Assembly: GCA_013339895.1 (NCBI GenBank)
Contig: JABACO010000005.1
Span: 7,038,205-7,102,204, forward strand
Reading direction: 5' to 3'
DNA: 64,000 nucleotides
Source of the DNA: Ephydatia muelleri
Lineage: Eukaryota > Porifera > Demospongiae > Spongillida > Spongillidae
Position numbers and translations under genes: made by a program. Below, piece after piece: positions 10,943 to 22,845 of the stretch; position 1 is the first letter of the stretch; every line of letters starts with the position of its first letter. The notes under the pieces are model-generated. The model was not told the origin of the DNA. It saw only the letters and a program-made list of their open reading frames with translations, and did not search any database.

Positions 10943-13495
10943 CTACAGTACCAAAACATGGATTTAGTAACAGGAGCCTTATACTGATGTAAACACAATA
11001 ATGCAAAAAATAAATAATAATATATGTACCAGTGCAATGCATGTGCATGGATCTTCTTCATACTCATGATAGTTAAAGTAATATAACCAAAGAGCTGGCT
11101 CATTTATTTGGGGTGGCCTCACAATGACGGATACTTAGGGATCCGCCTCTTCCCCTTCCCTCTCCCCCCACCCCCTTTTAAAAATTGGGCCACAGCATTA
11201 AATATATTAGTTCTCAGTTATGACCAACGGGATAATAGCGAATTATGACATGTACATGTATCTCCACGCGGGTTAGCAGTGTGGCCACTATTTCTCAACC
11301 ATGATTAGCGCAATGCATGGCACTGATCTACTTCGTAGATCGATCCCATTTCGATACACGTATCATAGACCTACGCATTCAGAAATCCTGAAATGTGAGA
11401 CTTTTTCTCACCTCTAATTGTTGCGTTTTGTGGACATTGTTCAAAAGCTTCTGGGGTTCCACCCCAGACACCGCTGTGGGATGTGACCCCCCCCCCCACA
11501 CACACACACATACACACACCTCCCCTAAATCTTTTGTCGGTCCTTGAAGCCTTATGTGTACAAAGCCTAGATTTCGGAAGTTTATAGATAATGCGTCCTT
11601 ATACATGTAGACTGTAGCATGATACCGTTCCTCGTGAACTAAAACGGATGCAAGTAAAACACAACCAATTGTCCCATGCATGAAAATATACACACAATAC
11701 AAACGCACAAGTGGAATGTAAACGTACTCCCCACCAACAATCCTACACGTAGAATGTCGTCAGTCATAGTTTATACTGCTCGAAACGTTTTCTGACATGA
11801 CATGTACATGTACATGCAACACGCTTGTCTTTATGCTGTATGAAAGGCGGATGGCTTAAAGGCTTAGCGCCTATTGCCTTGCCGACAGCGCCGGCTACTG
11901 TAGTTGGGCATGGTCGTACTACTGCGAGAAATCTGTAATCAGGCATCACCTAACTAGGCAATGGTTATAGAACCAGAATGCTGCGGTATTGTGTCCAAGT
12001 ACAATATACTTATTAGATTAACTGTGTATATATATATATAGATATATGATGAAACGGTACTTACTTCTATCGCTTTTTTCCTTTCCATTATCGCAGCGAA
12101 GGGATTGACTGAAATACTTGTATCTGCTGCACGTTATTATGCTGAGCACACATGTGTACTGTAAATGCCGTCTGATATTCACGAGCATTATACATGATGC
12201 AGATTTCACTGAGATGGTGGAGATATTTGGTAAGTGAATAACCAACCTTGAACTGCTATAGGCCACTAAAGTGGCCAAGCAGGATAGTATGTGGTTGACA
12301 CGTATGCCATTGTGCCAATATTTTTGGTACTTGCAAGGCTGCCTGCCCTAGTCGAATCAAACTATAACCAATCCTGTTACGAATTATTGTCGGCTGCACC
12401 ATGCGCATGTAGTTGCAGAAACATGCAGAGCTCTAGTGTATTTGAATATTGTTGAATGAAAATTTCTCACATCATAAATAGTACACCAGGGGACCTGCAA
12501 ACATATTCATACAGCGCTATTTCTATTATAATTTTTATATTCAAATACACTAGAGATTTGTACCTGCAGCTTTGGTTCAGTCATTAGGTATTATGACGTG
12601 TGAAATTTTCATGCAATAAAATACACTACGTATGGTACCGCCAATAACAATACACTGAAAAGAAATGCATGGATTGGACAATAAGATAGCCTTGCAAGAG
12701 CAAGGAGTTTTGCAACATGTAGCAATCTGAATGACATGAACATCAGCTATAAATACGATTAATTGTTAACATCTATCACGACTAGCCTACCTTAGCAGTT
12801 CGAGGGTTAAGCCACACGATGAAAAGGTCTATCATGATCATCGCGTGCACATTTTCAACAACAAACGTAGAGCGATTTAATTTTACCCAGCTCACCATGG
12901 AGAGACTCATGCGTGGACACTACTGGTTTAAATTCTCCAAAAAAAAAGAGGTTTTGGAGGGGGTGTTGCCAGCCAGGTTTTGAACTTTGGTTTTCAAAAA
13001 CATTGGGTGATAGTGAGCATTACTCTTGGTAAGCTCCCATAGTTTCTACCTCTCATATCCATCACAGCCTGTATGATTCGATTATGAAAACATTCCTGGC
13101 ATACCACTGTAAGCAAATCCAACCCATCTCCAACGCTGACGGTTCCATGCATAAGCTATACAATCTTTCTTGGTTAGCTATACATGTACATATACAATTG
13201 TTCATGTCTGTTGATATTAATTAATATTGATAGCCGGGCCTGTTAATATAAAAAGGTATGAACTGCAGAATAAATAACTAAAGTCCATGTATGTGAAAGG
13301 CGAATTGCACGGGTTGCTTTGTTTTGCAAATTTACAGAGGGTTCCAAACTTGAAATGCAATTGGAGAGGTGCCCTATTAGGAGAAAATAATAGATAGATT
13401 ATTACATCATCATCTCACACTACATCCCATGCATACACACAGCTATACTACTCAGAAGCTCCTATCTGAACTCTCCACACACCCTAGCAGTCGTG
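10943..13495. other. Gene-free intergenic region
   Basis: No convincing gene. A C/CA patch at about 11488-11517 explains one spurious frame, and a TA run lies at about 12027-12040. The upstream exon(s) and promoter of the Kelch gene must lie in the first kilobase or so, but I cannot place them. Confidence 0.55.
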
Positions 13496-14818
13496 TCAAC
13501 AAACCTCATTCTGCGCTGCATCACATTCCTCCTCGTCCGTCGATGCTTTGTTTTCTTTTAGAATTGTGTCGCACAGAGCTTTGATACCGGCATCGTCAAC
13601 TGTGTACTTTTGGAGGACGTAGTCATAAAAACCCCAACCATATTTAAAGTGATCAATCGTTACATCTACATCGGGACAGTGGATATCAAAGAACGAGGCC
13701 ATGTTCAGAAACGCTGTGATAAAGGTGTTTGGATGAGACACAGTATCTCGCTGAAAAGCCAATTGATAGGACGCGAAGCTCATCATGATGGAGCACACTG
13801 CTGTCTTCAATAGCTTATCTTTGAGAAGGTTCCTGTCACGAAGTATGGTAATATATTCGACGATGCTTTTCAGCCATCTTTTGGTTTCCGCGTGCAATGG
13901 CAGCACAGGGGCCTCCAAGTCGTAGTGCTTCGTCACGTACAGGAAGCGACTGAATTCGGGCACGCCGTCAGTTTCATCATCGTTATTCGCTCGAGCTCCA
14001 CCAGTGAACGTCATTTCAGGATCGATTCGGCAACTCGATACTTTCCCGGGCGCCTCATATTTAACCAATAGGGAGGAGAGGGCCATGCAGCAGGTGTGAC
14101 ACTCCGTCAGGATGTTGTACAAGGGTAGCTTCCGAGGGTCGCTGGTCTTCTTTCTCGTTGCATCGGCAAAGAAGTAGCTGAACATGGAGTGTCCCAGAGT
14201 TGATACGGCGTAAGAAGTTTCATTGGCGGTGCAGGCGCTCACGACGAATAGGCTGGGGTGGAGTATGACGCTCGTTAGAGCGTGGCCGATACCACCGGCG
14301 TAACAGCAGTCCAGCGCGAAGAGAACGTGTTTGGCTTTGCAGCTCGCTTCCGCCAGCCAGTCGTTCAGGACGCTAGCGGTAACCAAGGTGCCATCCGAGC
14401 GATCGAAGTCGGAAGGCGCGAGTCCCCATTGGTCTCTAAGCCGTATACCGTGACCGCAGAAATGAAACACGAACATTCCTTCTGCTGTCACAGCTTTGGC
14501 TGCATCGATAAAGCACACCTTCATGCCTTCGAATGTGCAGTCCCTTGTATTTTGCGAGGCTACGTGAATCGTTGCATTGCCTTCGGGCACAGCACCGATC
14601 TCTACGAAGGTTTTAGAAACGAGCGTGGCATCGTTCACAACGGAGCGGCCCAATGACTTAGCTTGCATCTTCTCATGACTCTGGTAGTCGATCGCAAAGC
14701 CCACAAGATGACTTTGAGTCGTGTCAAATTCGACCTTTTCCGCGGGGTTGCCGATGATCAGAAACGTATCGCTGTAACGGCAGCCCGGCTGTTGAATACG
14801 CGAAGTGCCTTGCCCCAT
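13496..14818 (-). CDS. Caspase-fold (peptidase C14-like) protein 2, intact
   Basis: A single-exon frame of ~441 residues from the ATG at 14818; the open frame extends upstream only without ATG, so this start is the best choice. It begins MGQGTS, a plausible N-myristoylation context (Gly2, Ser6). The C14 domain occupies about residues 35-225, with catalytic His123 in FHFCGHG and Cys171 or Cys172 in LDCCYAGG. The pattern is closer to metacaspase/paracaspase-type DCCxxG than to animal caspase QACxG. The C-terminal half (ITILRDRNLLKDK, FASYQLAFQRD) is shared with copies 1 and 3 and is otherwise unrecognised. No prodomain such as CARD or Death is fused to it. Just upstream is a 21-bp imperfect inverted repeat with a TATATATA core, then the edge of an 11-kb inverted-repeat element. 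Confidence 0.85.
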   Translation of the reverse strand: MGQGTSRIQQPGCRYSDTFLIIGNPAEKVEFDTTQSHLVGFAIDYQSHEKMQAKSLGRSVVNDATLVSKTFVEIGAVPEGNATIHVASQNTRDCTFEGMKVCFIDAAKAVTAEGMFVFHFCGHGIRLRDQWGLAPSDFDRSDGTLVTASVLNDWLAEASCKAKHVLFALDCCYAGGIGHALTSVILHPSLFVVSACTANETSYAVSTLGHSMFSYFFADATRKKTSDPRKLPLYNILTECHTCCMALSSLLVKYEAPGKVSSCRIDPEMTFTGGARANNDDETDGVPEFSRFLYVTKHYDLEAPVLPLHAETKRWLKSIVEYITILRDRNLLKDKLLKTAVCSIMMSFASYQLAFQRDTVSHPNTFITAFLNMASFFDIHCPDVDVTIDHFKYGWGFYDYVLQKYTVDDAGIKALCDTILKENKASTDEEECDAAQNEVC

Positions 14819-14839
14819 TGCGTTCCAATTGCTCACAAA

Positions 14840-14895
14840 GCGCTGAAGATCATTTATAGGCCCTATATATAGAGCCTATAATTGATCTTCGGCGC
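14840..14895. promoter_or_regulatory. Hairpin with TATA core upstream of caspase-like gene 2
   Basis: A 21-nt arm starting GCGCTGAAGATC at 14840-14860 is repeated inverted at 14875-14895 with two mismatches. The 14-nt loop contains TATATATA. It begins 22 bp upstream of the ATG on the coding strand. It could be a tiny foldback insertion or the core promoter. The matching upstream segment is absent from paralogue 3. Confidence 0.5.
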
Positions 14896-15506
14896 TTTTC
14901 TGGTTTCCCCCTCAAAATTCCCCACCGCTTGGAAGCTAGCACCACATTCCTCAGCACCACATTCCACTCTAATTAGATTACGTACGGCTACTTATATTCA
15001 TAGCCTTGGTTGGTATTCATAGATGTATGAATGAGTACACTGTATAAAATTAACGCACGATGCATGCAGGCAGCGTGTGGCTGAGGTAACTTTTATTGCT
15101 TCGTGCCTCGACAATTTAAAGGTCCGCATCAATATAACAGTGATAATCTGAGGAAAGTTACCATCTATGGTACAACTCACTGTCGTGGCAACTAACCTCT
15201 GGCCATACGATGTGCTTGTTCACACTGGATAGAAGCAAAGAAAGCTGCCTTTTTACGCCACTTTCAAGTCCCATGAGGTAGTACTCGATCTCATATGCCT
15301 TTAGTATGCGGGAACTCCTGATTAAATGTTTGTCACGTGGAGTATTGCTGGGCACATACCACATCAAGCAAATTTTCAAGGGGCCAGTTTGCGTTCACTT
15401 TCTGGAGCTGCCAATATGCCCCACAAATCGTGAGTGAATTAATATCATTCGCGTTGATGGCTAGAAGTAAACAGCATTCATAGTATTATGATCCAAAATG
15501 TGCACT

Positions 15507-17191
15507 TTAATGATACATATTTGTCTTATCAGTGTTCTTTTGAATGGAAAGTGCCTTTACATTGGATTGGATTTGCAAAAACTTCAAGACATCATTATGG
15601 CAGATACCTATCAATGGTCTGGTTTGGCGTGGAAAATACTTAAGGTAGTGTTCCTTCCCCCATGGTGTGGCAAAAATATCATCTTGGTCAGGATTGTTCT
15701 TGAAATCAGGAACCAAAATAGCACCAGCAGCAAGATCAGTATCATCAACACTGCTGCTATCACTTTCTACACTTGTGTCATCATCTTCCTTGTCACTCCC
15801 ATCCTGGAAACTTGCATCAGTGTCTTTATCCAACTGGTAAATACCACCCAAATTCATCTCTGAAATTGAATAATACCTTGCATAAATTTACTCATGCAAC
15901 TGTTCATGTGATTTGTGTTTGTTACAATGATTTGGAATTGTTTCAATTCCTCGTACAAACTCTGCTCATCACCTGGATTATCGATGCCCTTTTTGAATGT
16001 TTGCAGTGGGTAAAGTGTACCTTCTGTCAGTTCATAAGCCATCTGGGCTCGAAATCGTGGCATCATTTCCTACAACTGACTGGTAATGAAGCTGAGATCC
16101 TTACTTGTGTGTGTACATGATCCAAACCCTCCACTTCTAGTCTTGCAGCCTAAAAAAATGTTCAAATGCATGTTAAGGGGTCAACACTTTTCAGCCTCCT
16201 CACAAAACAAAGAAATGCTCCGCAGTCAAAATAGTTTGCTTGCTTTGGTGATGCTCTGGACTGGATAATGCATTACATACACATGTATGTAATGAATTCC
16301 TCTTGAAATTAGATATACTTCAGAATCTTTGTACTTCCAGTCAGATAGAGATAATGTAGTATTTTTTCCTCACCATCACTAGGTCCTTCATTCACACCAT
16401 CCTTCATCCACACCATCACTAGACCCATCATCCACACCATCACTAGACCCATCATCCACACCATCACTAGGCCCTTCATCCACACCATCACTAGACCCAT
16501 CATCCACACCATCACTAGACCCATCATCCACACCATCACTAGGCCCTTCATCCACACCATCACTAGCCCTTCATCCACACCATCACTAGGCCCTTCATCC
16601 ACACCATCACTAGGCCCTTCATCCACACCATCACTAGGCCCTTCATCCACACCATCACTAGGTCCTTGATCCACACCATCTTGGTGCTCACTATTACTTG
16701 GTCCTTCACCCACAGTCTCTACAGCATTAGCTCCTTCCTCCTTAATCTCTCCATCCAAATGAGTACTGGTATCTTCCTGTACATGATCAGCAACCTTTCC
16801 CAGAACTGCTTGGTCTCTAGTGCAGGTCTAAATGTATATTCATTATAACATATGTGTACACACCCACATTATAACACACATATAGCTATGCATGTGTTTC
16901 ATCATTACATCATAAACATAAAACATTTACATTTAACAAGTAATTTTATATACCTGATAATGATGACTTGCACCACTTTTTTTTTGCACACATAAATCAG
17001 ATCGGTTGTGGTACCAATATGAAGCAACTGCTGCCACAAACTTGAAGGGTGAATTTGATTTTCTAGACAAAACTTGTGCAGCTAAATACCAGTAACCACT
17101 AGGTCCATTGCATGATGCATCTTTTGGAAGTGTCTCCCCTGTGTCAGCAATGTAGTTTACAAGTGCACCAGGTTCAAAGTTATGCTTTTGC
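15507..17191 (-). CDS. Unrecognised multi-exon gene inside the 11-kb element
   Basis: Several splice-bounded exons read in order on the minus strand. Exon 17191-16954 (EPGALVNYIADTGETLPKD, SGYWYLAAQVLSRKS, FKFVAAVASYWYH) ends TATCAG|GTATAT. The next, from about 16828 to 16368, opens TRDQAVLGKVADH and then enters an 8-residue acidic repeat, (GPSDGVDE)n. The next contains PRFRAQMAYELTEGTLYPL, and one at about 15860-15507 contains an acidic stretch and DIFATPWGKEHYLKYFP. Exon borders in the last two are uncertain, and 15158-15379 may be a further 3' exon. I recognise no family. Position suggests it belongs to the 11-kb element, possibly as its transposase or an accessory gene, but no DDE or zinc-finger signature is visible. 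Confidence 0.5.
16376..16672. repeat. 24-bp minisatellite coding for an octapeptide repeat
   Basis: About twelve copies of a 24-bp unit (plus strand TCCACACCATCACTAGGCCC plus four bases). On the minus strand it encodes (GPSDGVDE)n. One unit near 16566 is a base short, so the downstream copies read LVMVWMKG instead. An irregular unit near 16400 restores the original frame before the next splice donor. Confidence 0.85.
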
Positions 17192-17735
17192 CTAATATGT
17201 GGCTATAAAAGGGCACATCTAATAAAACAACTAAACTGAAGCTAAAGTTAACTTACCATCACAAAGTAACTTCCATAAAACTACAACTGCACTGGGCTAT
17301 TAAAGTCAATACATTTATATAGGACCAAACACAGGCTCCACCCACTATAAGAATAAAGATGTTTTCATAAACTGGGATACTAGTGGATGTGAAGACCACT
17401 CCTCAACTCTTTGCCAGGAGAAACAATAGCACAACTCATTGTACATGTATACAAACAAGGTCACAACTGTTACCTACAGCAAGCCACTCCTCAGATGTAC
17501 ATCCACCAATAAACAATCACTCAGTCTCGCAAACATACACTCTCACACACAAGTACATTCATTACAGACACAAACTTGCCCTGGATCAACCAACGTAACA
17601 ATAAATAGTCTTTATTCACATTATAAATGGCAGTTTAGAAACCAGAAACACACAGTAACTGCTAAAAAGATCATTTGACGAGATCATGACAGCTGATCAG
17701 TTGTTGTCATATCCTTAGTTGGTCCAGTATTCAGA
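17192..17735. other. Gene-free interval before satellite array 1
   Basis: I find no convincing exon or RNA. A 5' exon of the unrecognised gene could lie here. The final ~30 bp is a diverged edge monomer of the 173-bp satellite. Confidence 0.5.
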
Positions 17736-18316
17736 TTGTTGCATGACGTTAGGTCCCTGGTTGGCGCAGGTACACAACTACCCTGTGGGTACATGGAACA
17801 GCTCAGAGTCCGCCTCAAAGTGCTTTGCAACTTACAAGAATGGCACCCATCTCCACTAGTGAGCTTGAAAGTACTTAGTAGTTGTAGTCACACCCCCAGT
17901 GTTCCGGATCCGCGCGTGACGTTGGGTCCCTGGTTGGCACAGGTACACACATACCCTGTGGATACATGGAACAGCTCAGAGTCTGCCTCAAAGTGCTTTG
18001 CAACTCACAAGAATGGCACCCATCTCCACTGGTCAGCTTGAAAGTACTTATTAGTTGTGGTCACACCCCAATGCTCCGGATCCACGCGTGACGTTGGGTC
18101 CCTGGTTGGCGCAGGTACACACCTACCCTGTGGGTACATGGAACAGCTCAGAGTCTGCCTCAAAGTGCTTTGCAACTCACAAGAATGGCACCCATCTCCA
18201 CTAGTGAGCTTGAAAGTACTTAGTAGTTGTGGTCACACCCCCAGTGTTCCGGATCCGCGCGTGACGTTGGGTCCCTGGTTGGCACAGGTACACACCTACC
18301 CTGTGGGTACATGGAA
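17736..18316. repeat. 173-bp satellite, array 1
   Basis: Roughly 3.3 copies of a 173-bp monomer, recognisable by GGATCCGCGCGTGACGTTGG, GGTACACACCTACCCTGTGG and CAAAGTGCTTTGCAACTCAC. The array stops abruptly in mid-monomer after ACATGGAA at 18316, and the rest of that monomer resumes at 22850. An insertion has therefore split one array. Frames of ~100 residues across it are by-products of the repeat. Confidence 0.95.
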
Positions 18317-18956
18317 TCCCGGGTGGAAATATTGACGTAGCGTCGCGTATTATTACATCGAAATAAAATATTTCACGTAGATGTATAATCTGGGGACCAG
18401 TACGCATGGTTCCCCGACCATCCGACGCGTAGGACAACGAAGTGTACGACTTCCCAGACTTAGTTCTACTATGCCTCGTCAAAATAGGAATTATGCTGTA
18501 GTATGAGCGGCCAAGGCGCTCCTGATTATCTGTAGCTGTTTATTTTGTATCGCGTATTACTTACCAACAACTGCCATACATTAGATACGGTGGCTCATAT
18601 AATGGCTTAAAAGACAGCATTAAAGCACCAGCTAATATGAGCAAGCTAGTTGGTACCGTCCAGGCCTATACCGCTCGATCGCCCAACCTCTTGAATTGTA
18701 TTGTCTGTCGAGGCGGCTGACGAACCAAAATAGAACAGTAGCTCATTTACAACATACAACTGTAGCGACATCTAATGTCAATTAGTTTTCAATTAGTCGG
18801 TGAATGGGCGTGTCAGTAAATTTTTAATCGCTATAAACATCCCTCTAAAACACAACCTAAAACGGCAGTGCCTTCCAGGGGGAAAACTATTTGGGGAGAA
18901 GGTGTGATCTAAAGTTAAGACGAAACAGCTTTGAATATGAAGGATCGCTGTTGGCG

Positions 18957-19054
18957 TAGTCTCGTACCCAGACCCACATCGCAGCTGCGGATGGCTTACT
19001 CGCGTAGCGGTGATGTAATCCATCCGCAGCTGCGATGTGGGTCTGGGTACGATA
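18957..19054. mobile_element. Academ-related MITE (98 bp) with 9-bp TSD
   Basis: It starts TAGTCTCGTACCCAGACCC and ends GGGTCTGGGTACGATA, the same terminus as the 5.4-kb transposon at 56710-62132 apart from a 3-bp loss at one end. CTGTTGGCG flanks it at 18948-18956 and at 19055-19063, a perfect 9-bp target-site duplication. The arms share GCAGCTGCGGATGG and GATGTAATCCATCC with the large element. It is nested in the BEN-bearing segment and is therefore younger than that insertion. Confidence 0.9.
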
Positions 19055-19550
19055 CTGTTGGCGCTATACCTAGCTCACGTGTGATTATGTAATTCAGTTT
19101 TTAACTTAGTTAATCGGGTCCCAGTGGTCCGCGCGCGCCTGAGGCGCTTATAGGTATCGATCCGCCACTGGTTTAACTGTGGGTTTTTCATTCACGGCAC
19201 ATACAAGTTTAATTATAGTTATAGTATACATAACGTGTAATAGCATTTGCGAATCTCATGCACCGCATATGTCAGGGCAAATGTTTAATATTTGTTGTTT
19301 TATTCAGATTTGATAGACATTGCAGCCAACATATATTGTAGTGCACAATAAATATAACCATTTTAATTAATCTATACCGTGCAAATCGTTTGGAAATTTT
19401 AGTACATAATATTCATCACCTACGTGTATAGGAATGCAACTTGCACTGTATATTTAGTATGCTGATACAGGTCTTAGTAGGGCATTGGATAACCTGAATC
19501 ATTCTGTTTCTTAGGTGTTCATCAACCAGTTCAATTCCAGTGATGGCCTG

Positions 19551-20415
19551 CTAAGTGGCTTTTTGATACACCTCTCCTGTAGGTAGCTGAAAAGTGAAAT
19601 AGAAGTTTATTTCACCCAATCCAGAGCCTTCAGTGTCCTGCTTGTAAAGAACTGTGTCGTTGTTAAGTTTTTTTGTTTTGTACATGTGTGAATGAAATAC
19701 ATCTTTTGCTCTCGTGAAAAATGACCACTGCCATTGCATCAGATTCCCAGCATCTAGGTGCAAATGCTAGCAGATGTGCTCAATGTCACTCTGAGTCAAC
19801 ACGTTTTCGGCTTGTATTGGTGGAAGCTGTCCATTCAAAACAATCTGCTCACCATTTAGGCTAAAAAAAGTATTCATAATTGTGCATCAATATTTATTTC
19901 TGCTGATGTCAAATACCCACCTCTTCGATTTGTATTGAAAGGTCACATTGTTTCTATCATGTAGAGCCTTCATACGTGGGAGAAGTTGAGATAGATTGAA
20001 GTTTTCCACCATCTATAAAATATGACAACCAGCTATATATCACTAGCTAGTGCCTTAATGTATTTACCTGAATGCACATATCTCTGGTGCCATGAAAATG
20101 CCCTGTTTATACTCCATTCATGCTTTCAAAAGCAAAGCATGATGTCGTCCATAATGGTCCCGGATTCCAGATGAGACTCGATATCTGTAGGCTCTTGTGT
20201 ACATGAAATAGGTTGTGACTGGGATTCTTGCTGCAAAATCAGCATAACAGGTGCGAACCATTAATTATGGTACCTACCGCTACAATCAGAATTTCAAACA
20301 GTTAAAGGTAAATGATTCATACCGTTGACAAAGGTGGTAATGTCTTCGGTGTATGCCGAGTCATCGTTCGTCTAGGAACCGCCCTTTCTCCGTAGAGGTA
20401 CTGCTTTCTCTGCAT
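19551..20415 (-). pseudogene. Unrecognised gene divergent from the BEN gene
   Basis: The first exon starts at the ATG at 20415 and encodes MQRKQYLYGERAVPRR and further residues to a GTATGA donor near 20323. Later segments follow acceptors near 20233 and 20016 (MVENFNLSQLLPRMKALHD) and 19862 (LNGEQIVLNGQLPPIQ, then HLDAGNLMQWQWSFFTRAK), ending at a stop at 19551. The second segment carries an in-frame TGA after MDDIMLCF and the last a stop after IEHIC, so the gene looks disrupted unless splicing avoids them. I recognise no family. It shares a 46-bp head-to-head promoter region with the BEN gene, so the two are probably coexpressed parts of one element. Confidence 0.45.
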
Positions 20416-20450
20416 CGTATTCGAATTCAAATATTTTACGGACTAATTAT

Positions 20451-20460
20451 GCGCATGCGC
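20451..20460. promoter_or_regulatory. NRF1-like palindrome in a bidirectional promoter
   Basis: GCGCATGCGC, the core of the NRF1 consensus, lies in the 46 bp between two divergent start codons (20415 minus, 20462 plus). Its position suggests it drives both genes. Recognition by NRF1 is inferred from the motif alone. Confidence 0.5.
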
Positions 20461-20461
20461 G

Positions 20462-22563
20462 ATGATGACGGCTAGGAAGCTAAGTGCGTCGTGGACTCGT
20501 AAGTCTTAGTATTAATGCATACTTTAAGTCAATGTTCGATGTATTCTTTAATTCATGCATGTACTACCTGATTAGCTGCAACACATGCGTTGGTGGCAAT
20601 AGACTCCGACAACAGCACTAGTGTTGTCCCCTTAACGAAATGCAGAGTTCATCCTGACCAGGAAGGCACTGGCAGAGATATGAAAAGCGGTGATCGTTGT
20701 ATGGTAGAGTGGACAGACAAGAAAATGTACGCTGCACAAATTGATGCTGTCGGTAAGTGTCTGTATTAATTTAATCCATACTCACATTAAGTAGAAGCCA
20801 AAAGGCTATGTATATGATCTGTTGCATGCCATGGAGGGCAGTGAAGAGGAAGAAGGTTTGTGTGCACATATTTGTCTTATTGTAATTAAAGTCATGTGTG
20901 TTTATTCCAAGAGCCAGAATTAGAAGCTTCCGATATGGGCTGCGAGGGTTTTGAAGATGCCGAGATATTAGGTATATTTATTGTTTTGCAACTTAATGTT
21001 TGATAGTTTGTCATTATGAGTTTGTCACAGTAGGTAATAAAAAACTGCATGTGCTCTTTTAAAGTCTTATAGTTTGTGCTAAATACAGACTGAGCACAAT
21101 TAGCTTGCTGCTTTCTCTGCCAACCCTTTGTGTCACAACATGCGTGCCATTGATGTGAGCTTTACAGCTGTTAGTGAGGCGGTACTCATGTATGTGGTTT
21201 ATTGTCACAACATGCATGCAAGTCATATAGAGCTTTACAGCTGTTAGTGAGTTGGTACACATGTTCTTGGTTTATTATCAAAACATCTAACCAGACCACA
21301 TCTCAGCTGTTCCTGTTCCCCCTAAGACGCCCAGAGTTGCAGTAGCGGTAAATTAGTCAGTGGAATTACTAAACACTTTTGTCTAGAAAACTGTTACAAA
21401 AACTACCAGTATGGCAAAGGAGTCTGCAAGGATGAACTCACAGCTAATAGAGAGCTTCACAGAGGTAAACCTAATGGCACTATATTTAGCATGTTATCGC
21501 GGTGTAATGTATTCATTAGCTTTAGTTAGGGAAACAACAAGTACGCATCTCAGCCCTTGTAGAGAGTCTATGAGCAACATGCAGGAGGTAAATTATTGTA
21601 TATTTACTTCTCATCTGAATACTGTTTATAATCATATAGGAAGTTCTGCAATCACAAACCCATTGACAACCATGGCTGATGGTAAACAAAGATCCAGCAT
21701 TATGAGGAAGGTACATGCATGCTACAATATTGTAATGTGAACTTTTATGGATATTGTATTACACGAATAGAACATTATGTTAAAAAAATTGATGCAAAGC
21801 TAGATCAGCTCATCTGTAACGTGAGTAAATGCACTTCTCTATCATTTATCAAAATCAAAATGTCATGTATATAAGTTTACGCTTCTAAACTTGCAGCAAA
21901 ACCAAGGCCTTGCAAGGCAAGCACATCCGCAATACCGCCAAGCAGAAGTGACAGCAGCTATGCGTAAGTATGCGTGTTAGTATAGGGCAACACTAACATT
22001 ATTGCGTTCATACTTTTCGTTTTCACAGAAACTACGCAAACTGTAACTGTGGTCTGTGATAAAGACACTGACGGTTAGTATATATTCAAGAAGCCAGAAA
22101 CATATAAAAATTTAGTATTCTTTTTTTTAATACCACAAGAATGCTGGTTAGGAGATCCCTCTTCAAACCTGACCGTGTGAAGATGGCAGAGGGATTGTCC
22201 AGCACCCCACTAAGCTGGCAATTAATTTAATGAACGCCTTGTTTAGTGTGGAGCAGATGGCTTCGGGAAACTGTACACCGTCACCAACGTACACCGTACT
22301 GGATCAGAAAAGAATTGAGGGAATTCGGTGTAGGTTTATTTATTGTTAAATCTCTATTATCTCATTTCTTATACATGTATATAGTACACCTTATATATAT
22401 GTACCCATGCGAGCCATCTGAAGAACCAAAACGGAATATATTGCAAACAAATATGAATGCCAAGTGTCGACATCACAGAGCAAAAATCTGGTTCCAGGAT
22501 AAGTGTGATCTGATGTTAAGGAACTGTACGAGCTTTTTTTTTCTCTTTTATATACCTGTGTAA
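20462..22563 (+). CDS. Tudor-like / BEN-domain protein (likely decayed)
   Basis: Exon 1 (20462-20498) reads MMTARKLSASWT to a GTAAGT donor. Exon 2 (20603-20752) is in phase and contains MKSGDRCMVEWTDKKMYAA, which resembles the beta-barrel of Tudor or SGF29-like readers. Small acidic exons follow (EGSEEEE near 20840; others at 20911-20970), then linker exons between 21388 and 22070. A BEN domain follows: WLGDPSSN near 22142, NALFSVEQMASGNCTPS and VLDQKRIEGIR at 22230-22327, and YPCEPSEE then NMNAKCRHHRA at 22405-22480. BEN domains bind DNA and chromatin factors. Between WLGDPSSNLTV and the rest of BEN the frame changes without a splice signal, and the exon 2-3 junction is out of phase. This copy is probably not functional, although an unrecognised splice form cannot be excluded. 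Confidence 0.55.
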
Positions 22564-22639
22564 AAAGAATTGTTGATGTGAATACAAAACATTTGACAAT
22601 AGCCACGACGTACAGTACACGCATTATTACGCGTCCGTG

Positions 22640-22845
22640 AATCTACGCGACACTACATGGGGGATGCTACGTTGTTCTACGCGACCCGTCGTCATTATTG
22701 ACGACGCGGCGACGCGTCGACGTCGCTACGCGGACATTTGAGCCATAATTTCGCGTCATTTACGCGACTCTACGATGTGCGCGACGCGTAGTGACGCAAT
22801 CATTTGCTTGCGTCCCGTCGCGTAATTACGGGATTCTTTTCACCC
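22640..22845. repeat. CpG-dense subterminal repeat zone
   Basis: About 200 bp packed with variants of TACGCGAC and GTCGCGTA on both strands, ending at the CACCCGGGA terminus. A shorter version (GACGTAGCGTCGCGTATTA) lies just inside the other terminus at about 18334. Clustered short motifs near transposon ends are typical of transposase binding sites; the role here is inferred. Confidence 0.6.
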
